Part shown: positions 46,421-56,178 of the stretch, in pieces
Layout of the letters: each line of letters begins with the position of its first letter
Position numbering within the stretch: the first letter of the stretch is position 1
NCBI RefSeq assembly: GCF_014268505.2
Contig: NZ_JABWQP020000010.1
Span: 124,001-188,000 of the forward strand
Source: Pseudomonas khorasanensis
GTDB lineage: Bacteria; Pseudomonadota; Gammaproteobacteria; Pseudomonadales; Pseudomonadaceae
Direction of reading: 5' to 3'
Length of the DNA: 64,000 nt
Made by a program: the position numbers and the translations under genes
The notes under the pieces: model-generated
Seen by the model: the letters and a program-made list of their open reading frames with translations, nothing else
Databases searched by the model: none
What the model was told of the DNA's origin: nothing

Positions 46421-46851
46421 GTCGGCTTTCCTTAACAGCACCGCGGCCTGCGCGGAGCAAATTATGATTGTAGAAAGGCGCCTCGCAAGGCTGCCGTCAG
46501 GGAAATCAGTGAGCGGATTGTGGCGCATCAACAGTGCACGACCGGGCGCACCTGCGCTGCAACATCCCGTCAACGAGCGTTTGAAATCTCAAACGGATCG
46601 TAGGATCAAAGGGGGTAAAGGACAATAGGTCGTTCGAAAAAAAGAACAAAAATGCCGCTTTTCAGATCAACGCCACAAAAACGCTTACCGCAGGAAAACC
46701 TTAGATCAACACCGGCAAAGCGCCAAGCGAGGGTTTTGCAGGACGTTACCGCTTTAAGGAATGCAGCCATTGACGCCGACACGCACCCTGACAAAACCCG
46801 CCAAACCCGGCATGGACGCCCCGAGCCGACCTAGGTATGATGTCGCCCGCT
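46421..46851. other. Intergenic region upstream of gabD
   Basis: 431 bp. It holds a palindrome at 46578-46595 and an AT-rich stretch with A-runs around 46620-46680, where the gabD promoter may lie, then the presumed tRNA-Arg promoter region. No REP units and no convincing ORF. GabR or a LysR-type regulator would be expected to act here. Confidence 0.55.
46578..46595. promoter_or_regulatory. Palindrome upstream of gabD, possible operator
   Basis: CGTTTGA-AATC-TCAAACG, a perfect 7-bp inverted repeat with a 4-bp centre, 158 bp upstream of the gabD start. The spacing suits a LysR- or GntR-type dimer; the protein is not identified. Confidence 0.4.
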
Positions 46852-46928
46852 GCACCAGTAGCTCAGCTGGATAGAGTACTGCCCTCCGAAGGCAGGGGTC
46901 GTGGGTTCGAATCCCGCCTGGTGCACCA
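46852..46928 (+). tRNA. tRNA-Arg, anticodon CCG
   Basis: 77 nt folding as a cloverleaf: acceptor GCACCAG/CTGGTGC, anticodon stem CTGCC/GGCAG with loop CTCCGAA (anticodon CCG, reads CGG), T-arm GTGGGTTCGAATCCCGC, discriminator A and encoded CCA. It is followed by a strong terminator 12 nt later, so it is a single-gene unit. Confidence 0.97.
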
Positions 46929-46939
46929 TGAATCAAACG

Positions 46940-46975
46940 AAAAAGCCCCGGACTGTGATGGTCCGGGGCTTTTTT
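46940..46975 (+). terminator. Terminator of the tRNA-Arg gene
   Basis: AAGCCCCGGAC-TGTGATG-GTCCGGGGCTT followed by T residues; preceded by an A-run so it can also act on the minus strand for the gene ending at 47006. Confidence 0.93.
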
Positions 46976-47005
46976 GTGGGCGATGACAAGATCGCTGGAA
47001 CGCCG

Positions 47006-47275
47006 TCACTCCGTCGTCCAGTCAAACTCGTCATACTCATCGTCGTCATCCCCCTCCTCCTCAACCTCATCAAACACCTCGTCTTCAGCAACGAGGTCTT
47101 CTTCCGGCTGATTCAGCAGAAACTCCTTACGCGATTCCGTTACTGCTCGCCGCATTTGTTCGCCCTTTTCGGGGCAATTGAGTAGCTGGGCGATGCGGTC
47201 GATTTTTGCTGCCACGGTGTCCTCCAGCGCATTGGCAATGGCTTGATAGTGCGCGTTTTCGCGGGGCAATGCCAA
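47006..47275 (-). CDS. Small hypothetical protein with a strongly acidic tail
   Basis: 89 residues from a TTG at 47275 (reading ALPRENAHYQAIANAL next); an in-frame CTG at 47302 (reading NAPITRSH next) is an alternative start, and no ATG is available in this frame, so the N-terminus is uncertain. The first half is helical with VAAKIDRIAQLLNCPEKGEQ; the last 35 residues are almost all Asp/Glu (DEVFDEVEEEGDDDDEYDEF). No domain recognised. It begins shortly after the stop of the PEBP-like gene on the same strand and is probably its operon partner. Acidic tails of this sort occur in DNA-mimic and RNA polymerase-binding proteins, but I cannot assign a role. Confidence 0.65.
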   Translation of the reverse strand: MALPRENAHYQAIANALEDTVAAKIDRIAQLLNCPEKGEQMRRAVTESRKEFLLNQPEEDLVAEDEVFDEVEEEGDDDDEYDEFDWTTE

Positions 47276-47323
47276 ATGGCTGCGGGTGATCGGGGCATTC
47301 AGCTGCTCGTGAGCGGCGAAACC

Positions 47324-47884
47324 TTAGCGGTGATAACGCCGCACCGCACTGCTGTTACGCAGCACATGACCTTTGATTTTTTCCATCAGCTCGGCGCGGG
47401 TCAGGCCGGCGGGCAAGGCGTCCGGGGCCAGGTCGAGGGCATAGATCTGGATGATGTAATGATGCGCGCTGTCGCCCACTGGCGGGCACGGGCCCATGTA
47501 ATGGGTGTTGCCTTTGCTGTTGGTGCCGCCGATGCCTTCGAGGGCGGATTTGGCGCCGACGCCGGCTGCAATCTGGTGCGTGGTGGGTTTGATGCCGTAG
47601 TGAATCCAGTGATCGACACCGAGACCTTTCTGGCCGTCCGGGTCGTGCATGACGATCGCATAACTTAGGGTGCCGGAAGGGCCCGCGTTCCAGCTCAGGG
47701 CCGGGGACTGGTTTTTGCCGCCGCAGCCGGGCGCGTCGCTCGCTGCGGCCGAGGTGAACAGGCGGTTGTCCGACACGCCCGGAATGCTGAGGGTGAAGCG
47801 CTCCTGGGCCTGCGCCGGAAACTGCACGCAAAGGGTCACGGCGAGAGCCGCCAGCCAAGGGTTGAGAGAGGTCAATCGGGTCAT
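47324..47884 (-). CDS. Secreted YbhB/YbcL-family PEBP-like protein
   Basis: 186 residues from the ATG at 47884, opening with a signal peptide (about 1-26, ending FPAQA). The phosphatidylethanolamine-binding/Raf-kinase-inhibitor-like fold is indicated by KNQSPALSWNAGPSGTLSYA, IVMHDPDGQ, DHWIHYGIKP and YMGPCPPVGDSAHHYIIQIY, which together build the conserved anion-binding pocket. Periplasmic in this form. The biological role of bacterial PEBPs is unclear. It is divergent from the Rieske-FAD oxidoreductase. Confidence 0.88.
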   Translation of the reverse strand: MTRLTSLNPWLAALAVTLCVQFPAQAQERFTLSIPGVSDNRLFTSAAASDAPGCGGKNQSPALSWNAGPSGTLSYAIVMHDPDGQKGLGVDHWIHYGIKPTTHQIAAGVGAKSALEGIGGTNSKGNTHYMGPCPPVGDSAHHYIIQIYALDLAPDALPAGLTRAELMEKIKGHVLRNSSAVRRYHR

Positions 47885-48024
47885 TCCGGGAGCACCTTGT
47901 GCAGTGAGGCCGTCGTCGGCTGGCAAACTATAGCTGTACCGTTCGTGCCTTGGCAGTAGCAAATGGCTGAACCTCACGCGGCGACACCCACTCGTAAGAG
48001 AAAATGCCTGCGAGGAAGCCGAAG

Positions 48025-49548
48025 ATGTCCCTGCACCGTGTCGCCCGCTTTGCCGATGTTCCGCAAGACCGTGGCCTGCAAGTCGAAATCGGCGACTGCA
48101 AGATCGTCCTGCTGCGTGCGAACGGGCAACTGCGTGCGTTTCAGGGTCTTTGCCCCCATGCCGGTGCGCCGTTGGCCAAAGGTGCGTTGTGTCACGGACG
48201 CCTGATCTGCCCTTGGCACAAAGCCGCGTACCGCGCCGAGGACGGCGGTCTGTGCGAGCCGCCGTCGCTCGACAGTCTCAAGCGCTATCCGCTGGAAGTG
48301 CGCGGCGATGAAGTCTGGGTCGATGACCAGGCCCTGTCCGATCCGCACACCCCGCCCGCCGATGACTCAAGAACGTTTGTCGTGGTCGGCGCCGGTGCGG
48401 CAGGCACGGCTTGCACGGCGGCGCTGCGGGAGAAAGGTTTCGGCGGGCGCATCGTGCTGATCGACGGAGATCCGGACGCCGGGTACGACCGCACGGTGCT
48501 CAGCAAATTTGTCCTCGCCGGTGAGATGTCGTCGAAAGAAGTCCCGCCTCTGCGCGATGAGGCGTCCTATCTAACGCAACGCATCGAACGTGTGCAAGGT
48601 GAAGTCACCTCACTCGACGCACCAGGCAAAACGCTTCATTTGAACAACGGCGGTATCCTGCGCTACGACGCCGCTGTGCTCGCCACGGGTGGCGCGCCCA
48701 ATCCGCTGAAACTGCCCGGTGCCGAGCTGCCCAACGTATTCGTTTTGCGTTCGAAAGCCCAGGCCGAACAGATCATCAGCGCCGCTCAACCGGGTCAGCG
48801 TGCGGTGATCATCGGCGACAGTTTTATCGCGCTCGAGTGCGCTTCGTCCCTGCGCGAGTACGGCCTCGACGTCACGGTTCTGGCACGTCATGCGGTGCCC
48901 TTCGCCAGGCAATTCGGCGAAGCCGTGGGCAAGGCGATTCGCGCGTTGCACGAGGAGCATGGCGTGAAATTCATCAGCGAACATGAGGCCACGCAAATCC
49001 TCGGCGACGACAAGGTCGAGGGTGTGCTGCTGGACAACGGTTTGCGCCTGGCGGCGGATCTTGTTCTGGCCGGGATCGGCATACATCCAGCCACCGAAGC
49101 GTTCGCCTCATTGCCCAAGGAAGACGACCAGTCGCTGCGGGTCAATGACGGCATGCGCGTGACCGAAGGTGTGTGGGCCATCGGCGATATCGCCACGTTC
49201 CCGTTGAATGGCCAGCCACAGCGCATCGAGCATTGGCGCCTGGCGCAGCAACATGCGCGCATCGCTGCGGCCAACATGCTCGGTGGCGAGGAACACTATC
49301 TGGATGTGCCGTATTTCTGGACTCACCACTTTGGCAAGGATTACGACTATCTCGGTCACGCCGAAGAGTGGGACGAGGTGGAGTTCAGCGGCGAGCCGGA
49401 GAAACCACCGTTCGTTGGCCTGTTCGCCAAAAACGGCATCGTCGTCGCGGCGGTGGCGTGCGACAAGCAACGTGCGATGGCGCTGTTGGTTGAGCGGATG
49501 AAGCAGCCGTTGCGGATGAAAGAGGCGTGGACGCTGATTCAGGCCTGA
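48025..49548 (+). CDS. Rieske-FAD oxidoreductase fusion (AIFM3-like)
   Basis: 507 residues from the ATG at 48025 (GAGGAAG 8 nt upstream); a start 21 bp earlier is possible. The N-terminal Rieske [2Fe-2S] domain (about 1-105) has both ligand pairs, CPHAGAP and CPWHKAA. A pyridine nucleotide-disulfide reductase-type flavoprotein follows: FAD motif VVVGAGAAGTACTAAL, NAD motif VIIGDSFIALECASSL, and VWAIGDIATFP. The same domain order occurs in animal AIFM3/AIFL. It should pass electrons from NAD(P)H through FAD to the cluster or an outside acceptor. No signal peptide. It is convergent with pgaD. The partner is unknown. Confidence 0.87.
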   Translation: MSLHRVARFADVPQDRGLQVEIGDCKIVLLRANGQLRAFQGLCPHAGAPLAKGALCHGRLICPWHKAAYRAEDGGLCEPPSLDSLKRYPLEVRGDEVWVDDQALSDPHTPPADDSRTFVVVGAGAAGTACTAALREKGFGGRIVLIDGDPDAGYDRTVLSKFVLAGEMSSKEVPPLRDEASYLTQRIERVQGEVTSLDAPGKTLHLNNGGILRYDAAVLATGGAPNPLKLPGAELPNVFVLRSKAQAEQIISAAQPGQRAVIIGDSFIALECASSLREYGLDVTVLARHAVPFARQFGEAVGKAIRALHEEHGVKFISEHEATQILGDDKVEGVLLDNGLRLAADLVLAGIGIHPATEAFASLPKEDDQSLRVNDGMRVTEGVWAIGDIATFPLNGQPQRIEHWRLAQQHARIAAANMLGGEEHYLDVPYFWTHHFGKDYDYLGHAEEWDEVEFSGEPEKPPFVGLFAKNGIVVAAVACDKQRAMALLVERMKQPLRMKEAWTLIQA

Positions 49549-49562
49549 CTTCGGCCCTGTAA

Positions 49563-50096
49563 TCAGGTCAGCCGCTTCACCGGTTCGCGGTTGTCATCAT
49601 CTTCGGCATGCAGAAAGATCACCCGCGGATGCTCCAGGGGCGCCAGCGGCGCCGGCAGGGCTTGCTGCGGTACCGGCCAGAAATGCGTTTCCACGTGGCT
49701 GATATCACCTTCCTGGTCGTTGTGAATGGTCATCACACCGGGCGTGCGCAATTTTTGAAAACGTTCGTCGCAGAGCTTGAAGCTTTTGCTCAGGCCTTCA
49801 TCGCCGACTACCGGCGACGGCAAACGACGCTGCGCGAAACTGCGGCTTTTGCGTTGTTGATAACGCGCCCAACCGATCAGGATCAACGCGTTGACCAGCG
49901 CCACCCATAGATAGACCTGCAGGGTCCCGAGGGCATCGAATGCCGAATGGTCGATGCGCGGGCCTCCGGCGTAGGTTTCGATCAGCGGCCATAACCCGCG
50001 TATCAACAAAAACAGCAGGCCAACCCACGCCATCACCGTGAGGATGACGTCGATCACCACCAGAAAGGGCCGTTGGCGAGTCCGGATAATCTTCAT
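49563..50096 (-). CDS. pgaD: PNAG biosynthesis membrane protein PgaD
   Basis: 177 residues. Two N-terminal membrane helices (about 14-36 and 55-80) are followed by a cytoplasmic tail. PgaD assists the PgaC synthase; in E. coli the pair binds c-di-GMP. The tail here, about 90 residues, is longer than in E. coli PgaD (137 residues in total). It overlaps pgaC by 4 bp and is the last gene of the operon. Confidence 0.9.
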   Translation of the reverse strand: MKIIRTRQRPFLVVIDVILTVMAWVGLLFLLIRGLWPLIETYAGGPRIDHSAFDALGTLQVYLWVALVNALILIGWARYQQRKSRSFAQRRLPSPVVGDEGLSKSFKLCDERFQKLRTPGVMTIHNDQEGDISHVETHFWPVPQQALPAPLAPLEHPRVIFLHAEDDDNREPVKRLT

Positions 50097-51448
50097 TTGA
50101 TGACCTCCTCCTGGTCGTCACCGAGCGGTTTGATTCCCCGATCAGGACTGACCCAGCGCGCGCGTTTTTTGTGTTGGCTGAACAACACCTTGGGGAAGCT
50201 GACCAGGGTGGTCAGCAGACTGACGAGCCAGAACACCAACGGGTACCAGACCACCCAGAACATGGTCTTGCCCAGACCCGGCTCATAGCGGCGATCGATG
50301 ACGATGCTGACGGCAAACTGCACCAGGCAGACAAACGCCAGCAACAGACCGGTGAAGGCCGGCGGCATCAGATGATCCACGGCGATCGCGTCCGGCATGA
50401 CCACGAATTTGCCCACGCCCCAGAAGATCACCGACAACAGGAAGGTGAACGCCCAACCGGTGGACAGGCAATATTCGAACAGCAGCGGCCACAGGTAACG
50501 ATGGCGATACTGCCAGATACCGCGGATGTTCTTGAACAGCACTTCGGCGCCGCCCTGGGCCCAGCGCAAGCGCTGCTTCCACAGCCCGCCCAAGGTTTCC
50601 GGCATCAGGATCCAGCACAGCGCGCGCGGTTCGTAGAAGATGCTCCAGTGATCGAGTTGCAGCTTCCAGCTGATGTCGATGTCTTCGGTGATCATGTCCG
50701 GGCTCCAGTAGCCGACCCGGTTCAGCGCGGTACGGCGGAAGGCGACGATCACTCCGGACACCGTGAAAATTCGTCCGAACACTCGCTGCGTGCGTTTGAT
50801 CAGACCAATGATCGAAGAGAACTCCCCGACCTGCACCCGCCCGATCAACGTCGAACGCGTGCGGATGCGCGGGTTGCCGGTCACCGCGCCGAGGCGGGCG
50901 TTATCGAGCATCGGCGCGACCAGATAAGCCGCAGTGTTCGGAGCCAGCAACGCATCGCCATCAATGCACACCAGATATTCACTGCGCGCAGCAATGGCGC
51001 CCATGCGCAGGGCCACAGCCTTGCCCTGGTTTTCCGCCAGGTGCAGCACTCGCAGGCGGGGATCTTCCTTGGCCAAGGCGTCGAGGACTTCGCCGGTGTT
51101 GTCCTTGGAGCCGTCATTGATCGCGATAACTTCGATGTTCGGGTAGTGCTGCGCCAGCGCCGCATGAATGGTGTCGGCAGCGTTGTCGCCTTCGTTGTAG
51201 CAAGGGATCAGAATCGAAATCAGTGGCTCGCCTTCCAGAGGAGGCGGCAGCGTATCGTCCTGCCAAGGCCAATGACGCTCCCAGTGCAGCCAGAAATACA
51301 GGCCGCCGGCGATCCACAACCCGGACATGAACAGCGGGTAGAAGAACACGAAGTCCATCAGGAACTGGCCGGTCACGAGGAAGATCAGCCCCAGCGGTAC
51401 GCCGAGGACAATCGCCAGAACAAGCAGGGCTAACAGTCTATCCAGCAT
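50093..51448 (-). CDS. pgaC: Poly-beta-1,6-N-acetylglucosamine synthase PgaC
   Basis: 451 residues, inner-membrane family 2 glycosyltransferase polymerising UDP-GlcNAc. Two N-terminal helices, the GT2 domain (about 70-300) with [18 protein letters not shown], the DGDAL metal motif, [12 protein letters not shown] acid region and the [11 protein letters not shown]-x-x-R-W motif, then three C-terminal helices. All catalytic residues are present. One base separates it from pgaB. Confidence 0.95.
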   Translation of the reverse strand: MLDRLLALLVLAIVLGVPLGLIFLVTGQFLMDFVFFYPLFMSGLWIAGGLYFWLHWERHWPWQDDTLPPPLEGEPLISILIPCYNEGDNAADTIHAALAQHYPNIEVIAINDGSKDNTGEVLDALAKEDPRLRVLHLAENQGKAVALRMGAIAARSEYLVCIDGDALLAPNTAAYLVAPMLDNARLGAVTGNPRIRTRSTLIGRVQVGEFSSIIGLIKRTQRVFGRIFTVSGVIVAFRRTALNRVGYWSPDMITEDIDISWKLQLDHWSIFYEPRALCWILMPETLGGLWKQRLRWAQGGAEVLFKNIRGIWQYRHRYLWPLLFEYCLSTGWAFTFLLSVIFWGVGKFVVMPDAIAVDHLMPPAFTGLLLAFVCLVQFAVSIVIDRRYEPGLGKTMFWVVWYPLVFWLVSLLTTLVSFPKVLFSQHKKRARWVSPDRGIKPLGDDQEEVIK

Positions 51449-51449
51449 G

Positions 51450-53453
51450 TTATGGATTCCATTTGTTGGAGAGTGCAGGCCTTATGGTTTTCAGGTCCGG
51501 CAGGTTGTCCAGGAAGTTGTCCGGGTAATAGCCGAAACTGGTTGCGCCCTGACGTTTCAACCGTCCCATCCAGTCCGCCAGATGCGCGGCATCGATGTCG
51601 GCCTGATCCTTCTTGTTCCAGTCCCGCGCCTGCAATTCGAACACCGTGCGGTTAAGCGCACCGGGCCGTTTCTTGACGGTGGCCACGAGCGCTTCCAGCC
51701 ATGGGCCGGACTGCGCCTGGGTCTTTTTCTCCATCAACGGCATGGCCATCGGCGCCGTCCAGTCGTAGGTGGCGAGGAAGTCGTCGAGGTTCTGCGCAAA
51801 CCACGCTTCGCTGTCGGGATTGAGCATCGGCTCGGCGAAGATGTTGCGTGCCGTCAGCACCTGCGGGCCGCGAATGGCACGGACCTTGGCGGTCAGTTCG
51901 TTGGTGAAGTCGATCAGGTAACGGCTCTTGAAGCGCGTCCAGCGTTGCATCGTGGCGGGATCGTTGCGCAGCGCAGCAATAGACCCCGGTAAACCCTGGG
52001 CGGCGTAGGCCTTCAAGGCTTGAGGTGTGGCGTCTTCAAAGTCCGAGAGCACCGCGTCGTCGTGGTAAAGGATGCCATCGACCGAGGTGAGGCGTGCTAC
52101 GTCTTCGTAGATTTCACCGATGATCCGGCGTACTTCGGGGTCGAACGGCGACAGGCGTTTGTACTGGCTCGGTTCGACCGACGTGGTGCCGGTTTCAGGG
52201 TCCCAGCGGGTCACGCGCGGCAGCTTCGAATCCAGTTCAAAGCTCAGCACTGGCATCCACGCGTACACCTTCACATGGGCGCGGGTACGCAGTTGCCAGG
52301 CGACGCGGTCGAAGAGGTCGGCGCGCACCGGCAAGTGGCGGTTGGGGAAGTACAGCGAATGCACCAGCCCATCACCTTTGGGATCGGCGAAGGCTTGCAG
52401 GAACACCGTGTTGGCACCCAGGTCGGCCATGCGCTGCACCAGTTTGCCGAGATTGATGTCCTGCTGCGCCGGGTCCGGGTCGTAGACATTGTCCAGATCG
52501 ACATGCACCACGCGCATCGCCGATTCGGCCTGCACCGAAACGATGCTATTGGCGAAATGTTCACCGTCAGGATCGGAGGCGACCAGGAAGCGCGGCCCGC
52601 TCATCAGGTTATCGAGGGTGTCGAGACCGTCGTCCAGCGTCAGAGCCATTTCATAGCCCTCCTCGCCGACCACAGTCAACGACGTGCCGTCCGCGGCCCC
52701 GTACGGCCATACCCAGACGCGCGGTTTGTAACCCGTGGCCTTGCGGATTTTTTCGGAAATGTTCTTCACATCGGTACGAATGCGCGCCTGGAAATCGGCT
52801 TCGGATTCGTAGCGTTTGGTGACCGGGTCATAACGCCGGGTTGCGGCGGCCGGCTGCAGGTTGCCCTGAGGGTTGGCGAGGATGCCTTTGTGGTTGGCGT
52901 CGGTGTGGGCGGCGATTTCAACCAGCCCGGATTTGGAAATCTCGCGCACCTGCTCCCAGGTCAGGAAGTCCGAACGCTTGCGCGGCGTGCCGGCAAAATC
53001 CACCGGCTGATTGAGCGGCGTGTCGATCCAGGTGCCGACCGGCGCCAGCAAGGCGTGCCAGTTGTAGGCCCGCAATATCGGCAGCACGCGGGTATAGAAG
53101 CTTGCGTAACCGTCATCGAAGCTGAGCAATACCGCTTTCGCCGGCAACTGCGGGCCGCCCTTGCGCGCGGCCATGATCTGGTCGACCGTCACGGGTTTGT
53201 AGCCGTTCTCGCGCAGCCAGGCGAGCTGCTCGATCATGCGTTCGGTGCGCACCGCCACCACTGCCTGATCGGGATCGCGGTCTTCGACGTCGTGATAGGC
53301 GATGCCAAGCACATGGTTTTTCGGCCACGGTTGTTCACTGGCCGCGATCGGGCGCTCGGAGGGCGGCGCGAAGGCCGGGGCTTGCTGGGCGCAGGCGCTG
53401 ATCAGCAACGCTCCCAGCAGAAGGATGAAACGCGAGATAAAAGGCATCTTCAA
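51450..53453 (-). CDS. pgaB: Poly-beta-1,6-N-acetylglucosamine de-N-acetylase PgaB
   Basis: 667 residues, periplasmic lipoprotein (lipobox ISAC, Cys21). The N-terminal polysaccharide deacetylase domain (about 45-300) has the metal-binding [10 protein letters not shown] and [10 protein letters not shown] motifs; the C-terminal glycoside-hydrolase-like domain (about 310-665) binds and can cleave the polymer ([17 protein letters not shown]). It partially deacetylates PNAG so that it can be exported by PgaA. Six bp separate it from pgaA. Confidence 0.94.
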   Translation of the reverse strand: MKMPFISRFILLLGALLISACAQQAPAFAPPSERPIAASEQPWPKNHVLGIAYHDVEDRDPDQAVVAVRTERMIEQLAWLRENGYKPVTVDQIMAARKGGPQLPAKAVLLSFDDGYASFYTRVLPILRAYNWHALLAPVGTWIDTPLNQPVDFAGTPRKRSDFLTWEQVREISKSGLVEIAAHTDANHKGILANPQGNLQPAAATRRYDPVTKRYESEADFQARIRTDVKNISEKIRKATGYKPRVWVWPYGAADGTSLTVVGEEGYEMALTLDDGLDTLDNLMSGPRFLVASDPDGEHFANSIVSVQAESAMRVVHVDLDNVYDPDPAQQDINLGKLVQRMADLGANTVFLQAFADPKGDGLVHSLYFPNRHLPVRADLFDRVAWQLRTRAHVKVYAWMPVLSFELDSKLPRVTRWDPETGTTSVEPSQYKRLSPFDPEVRRIIGEIYEDVARLTSVDGILYHDDAVLSDFEDATPQALKAYAAQGLPGSIAALRNDPATMQRWTRFKSRYLIDFTNELTAKVRAIRGPQVLTARNIFAEPMLNPDSEAWFAQNLDDFLATYDWTAPMAMPLMEKKTQAQSGPWLEALVATVKKRPGALNRTVFELQARDWNKKDQADIDAAHLADWMGRLKRQGATSFGYYPDNFLDNLPDLKTIRPALSNKWNP

Positions 53454-53459
53454 ACTCTT

Positions 53460-55940
53460 CTAGAAGCGGAAAGTGAGGTCGACGAGCAGGCGCAGATCAG
53501 TTTCCCGATCACCGTCGTAAGGCCGGTTGATCACACTGAACATGCCACCCACATCGAACACGTCATTCCAGGCATACCGTTGACCGTAACCGAGCAACGC
53601 CATGCCGCCGGTGCCGTGGTCGCGCTGGCTGTACGTGCCCGCGCCGGCCTGGAATTGCTGGCTCCAGGACGTTTCGTAGCGGTGGTAGAGCACGTGATTG
53701 ATGTTGAGCAGCGGCATCACGCTGAAGTCGGATTTGGGGTTGAAATACGGCACGTCATCGGATTTCGAGTTGTGGCTGCTGCCGACTTCCAGACCGGCGT
53801 CGACCTGAATGTTCGGCGCGCTGTAGAGCCCTTCGCGCCCGGTCACCAGGGCTTCGACGCGGTTGTTGCCGTCGCTGAAGTGCGACGGGCTGACCGACAC
53901 GCGCCACTCGCGGCTCTCGTTGGCGCGCCAGCGCAGGAACGCGCTGCCGCCGTTGGCCTTGATGTCGCTGTTGAGGGCGCGCAATGGCGTTTCGGCGGAC
54001 AGGTATTCGAGGCTGCCGCCGTATTGCCAGTGATCATTGATGTCGCGGGCAATCGCCAGACGCGCGCCCTGCTTGTCGCCGAAGCCGTAGTCGTGATTCG
54101 ACACTTCGGCTTCGAGGGTCATGTCACGGGTGCGCCGCTCCAGGCCAACACGCTGGAAGCGATGATGGCCGGTGCCTTCGGCGAAATCACCGGTGGCATA
54201 ACCAGCGCCGGCAAACACGCGCCAGTCTTCGTTGATCGGCGGGCTGTACAAGGTGCTCTGGATACCGAAATCACGGCTGCCGCTGACCGCACCGGCATCG
54301 CCGCTGCCACCACCGTTGGCCTTGCCGCCGTAGGCTTCGACGCGCAATTGGGCCATGTCGTGGACTTCCCGCTCGCGGGCCAGACGCTGCACCTGGCGGT
54401 TGTCCGGATAGCGCGCGACCACGTCGTCGACCAGCGCATCGTTCTGCCGCCATTCCTGCAGTTCCATCGCCGTGCGCGCCTGAGCGACTTCCAGACCCGC
54501 ATCGCGCGGCGCCAGGCTCTCGGTTTCCTTGAGCTGATTTTCGGCGCGGCGCGGCCATTGACGGGCCAGGTAGAGATCGGCCTGGGCCAGACGCAGGCCG
54601 AGGTTGCCCGGCGCTTGATCGACCAGGGTCTGCAGGCGCTCCTCGCCGTGGGGCAGGTCGGCACTGTACGTACCGGCCTGCGCCGCGAGTTGCTGGGCAT
54701 CCATCCATTCATCGTTCGGGTTGCCGATCGGCAAGCCCTTGAGCTCGACGCGCGGACGCTGGGCTTTCGCCGCGTCTTCGGCAACCTTGCGGGCCTCGTC
54801 GGCGCGGTCGCTTTCCAGTAGCGAGTAATACAGCGCCGTCGTGTCTACAAGGCGATCACCGACATCGGCGTCCGGCGCCGAGAGCACCTGGCGATAAAGA
54901 TCGGTGGCGATTTCCGGCTCACGCTGATCCAGATAAGACGCCGCAACCCAACGCAGGGCATAAGTCGGAGTCTGTACGCCTTCGGCTTGCAGTTTCTGGT
55001 ACTCGCTGATGACATCAGTGGTACGCGCGCGGGCCTTCAGCGCGCCCATGCGATCGATGCGCCAGCGCGTCACGTCGTCGTGGGCGTTAGCGTCGGGCGT
55101 CCAGGTGGCGAGCAGTTTGTCGTAATCGGCCAGCGCGCGGTCGGCGATGACGTAGCGTTCCTTTTCGCTGCGGGTGGCCAGTTCGGCGAGGCGCACGCGC
55201 TCGGCAGCGAGATCGCCTTCGAGGCGGCGCAGGGTCACCGGATCGATCAGCCCCGGGCGTTGACTCGCCAGGCGCAACGCCGGCTCGGGCAGACGCGCCT
55301 TTTGCAGGGCGACTACGTATTCGCGAGCCACTTCAGGTTTGTTGCCGGCGCGGATAAAAGCCTGATCGAATTCGAAGAGCGCGTCGTACTGTTTGCCGGC
55401 GCGCCCGAGTGCGTAACCCAAGGCGAGGCGGCGTGACGGATCATCGGGTTTGGCTGCCACCAGCGCCTGGGCTCGGGTCACAGCCTGGTCGGGTTGGCCG
55501 GCATCGGCCTGGGTCAGCGCCAGGCCCAATTGCAGGTCGGCGTTGTCCGGTTCCAGCGCCAGCGCCTTGTTATAGACCTGGGTGGCCTGATCCCAGCGCT
55601 TGAGGTTGCGGTAGGCACGGGCGGCGGCGGTCAGCGCTTGAACCGGCAGGACGCGGTCGCGGCCCTGGGTTTCATAGATCTGGACGACTTCGGCATCAAA
55701 ACCGGCCCAACTGGCGATTTGCAGATGATCGCTGATCTGCCCGTCACTGGCCTGGCCGGGCGGTAACTGACGCAGCACCGTCAACGCAGGCGTGTAATGC
55801 CCGGCGCGGGCATCGCGAACCATCTCGTCATAGGGCGTGTCGGCCAGCGCCATCAGCGGCCAGAGCAACTGGCCGCACAGGGCGAATCGGAACAAAGGGC
55901 GCAAACCACGATGTAATACAGGACCATCAATACGCGGCAT
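53460..55940 (-). CDS. pgaA: PNAG export porin PgaA
   Basis: 826 residues. After an N-terminal signal (about 1-33) the periplasmic half consists of TPR repeats (about 40-500; KRWDQATQVYNKALALEPDN, LGLRLAQADLYLARQWPRRA) that bind the deacetylated polymer; the C-terminal part (about 530-826) is an outer-membrane beta-barrel ending in phenylalanine (LTFRF). First gene of pgaABCD. An AAGGATG lies about 9 nt upstream of the start. The 240 bp to the next gene should contain the operon promoter. Confidence 0.93.
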   Translation of the reverse strand: MPRIDGPVLHRGLRPLFRFALCGQLLWPLMALADTPYDEMVRDARAGHYTPALTVLRQLPPGQASDGQISDHLQIASWAGFDAEVVQIYETQGRDRVLPVQALTAAARAYRNLKRWDQATQVYNKALALEPDNADLQLGLALTQADAGQPDQAVTRAQALVAAKPDDPSRRLALGYALGRAGKQYDALFEFDQAFIRAGNKPEVAREYVVALQKARLPEPALRLASQRPGLIDPVTLRRLEGDLAAERVRLAELATRSEKERYVIADRALADYDKLLATWTPDANAHDDVTRWRIDRMGALKARARTTDVISEYQKLQAEGVQTPTYALRWVAASYLDQREPEIATDLYRQVLSAPDADVGDRLVDTTALYYSLLESDRADEARKVAEDAAKAQRPRVELKGLPIGNPNDEWMDAQQLAAQAGTYSADLPHGEERLQTLVDQAPGNLGLRLAQADLYLARQWPRRAENQLKETESLAPRDAGLEVAQARTAMELQEWRQNDALVDDVVARYPDNRQVQRLAREREVHDMAQLRVEAYGGKANGGGSGDAGAVSGSRDFGIQSTLYSPPINEDWRVFAGAGYATGDFAEGTGHHRFQRVGLERRTRDMTLEAEVSNHDYGFGDKQGARLAIARDINDHWQYGGSLEYLSAETPLRALNSDIKANGGSAFLRWRANESREWRVSVSPSHFSDGNNRVEALVTGREGLYSAPNIQVDAGLEVGSSHNSKSDDVPYFNPKSDFSVMPLLNINHVLYHRYETSWSQQFQAGAGTYSQRDHGTGGMALLGYGQRYAWNDVFDVGGMFSVINRPYDGDRETDLRLLVDLTFRF

Positions 55941-56122
55941 TCGTCAGCATCCTTACATGGCCAGCCGGGTCGCGATGCCCTCCTTGCCCATTCGTAACGG
56001 TGGCCGACAATGACAGCCCTCGGCCAAGCTTGGTGAGGCAGTCTGCACGCAAGCGTAGTTGAATTTTCACAACGCAATAATTGTTCAGAATCGGTCGGGT
56101 TATTGCGCAAACCCCGGACAGC

Positions 56123-56160
56123 AAAACGCCCGGCGCCTGTTCAAACAGGGGCCGGGCGTT
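56123..56160 (-). terminator. Terminator of the DUF945 gene
   Basis: A 17-bp hairpin with one mismatch, arms starting AACGCCCGGC and ending GCCGGGCGTT, begins about 18 bp past the stop codon and ends with a short T-run on the minus strand. Confidence 0.8.
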
Positions 56161-56178
56161 GCTGAAGCGTGGGGCGGA

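Noticed and set aside
46852-46928. tRNA gene as an integration site for a genomic island
   Set aside because: No integrase gene lies beside it and I found no repeat of the tRNA 3' end in the window; flanking genes look like core genome.
52020-54821. A 933-codon open frame on the plus strand
   Set aside because: It runs antisense to pgaB and pgaA, which have complete domains and operon overlaps. Long antisense frames are expected in high-GC Pseudomonas DNA.
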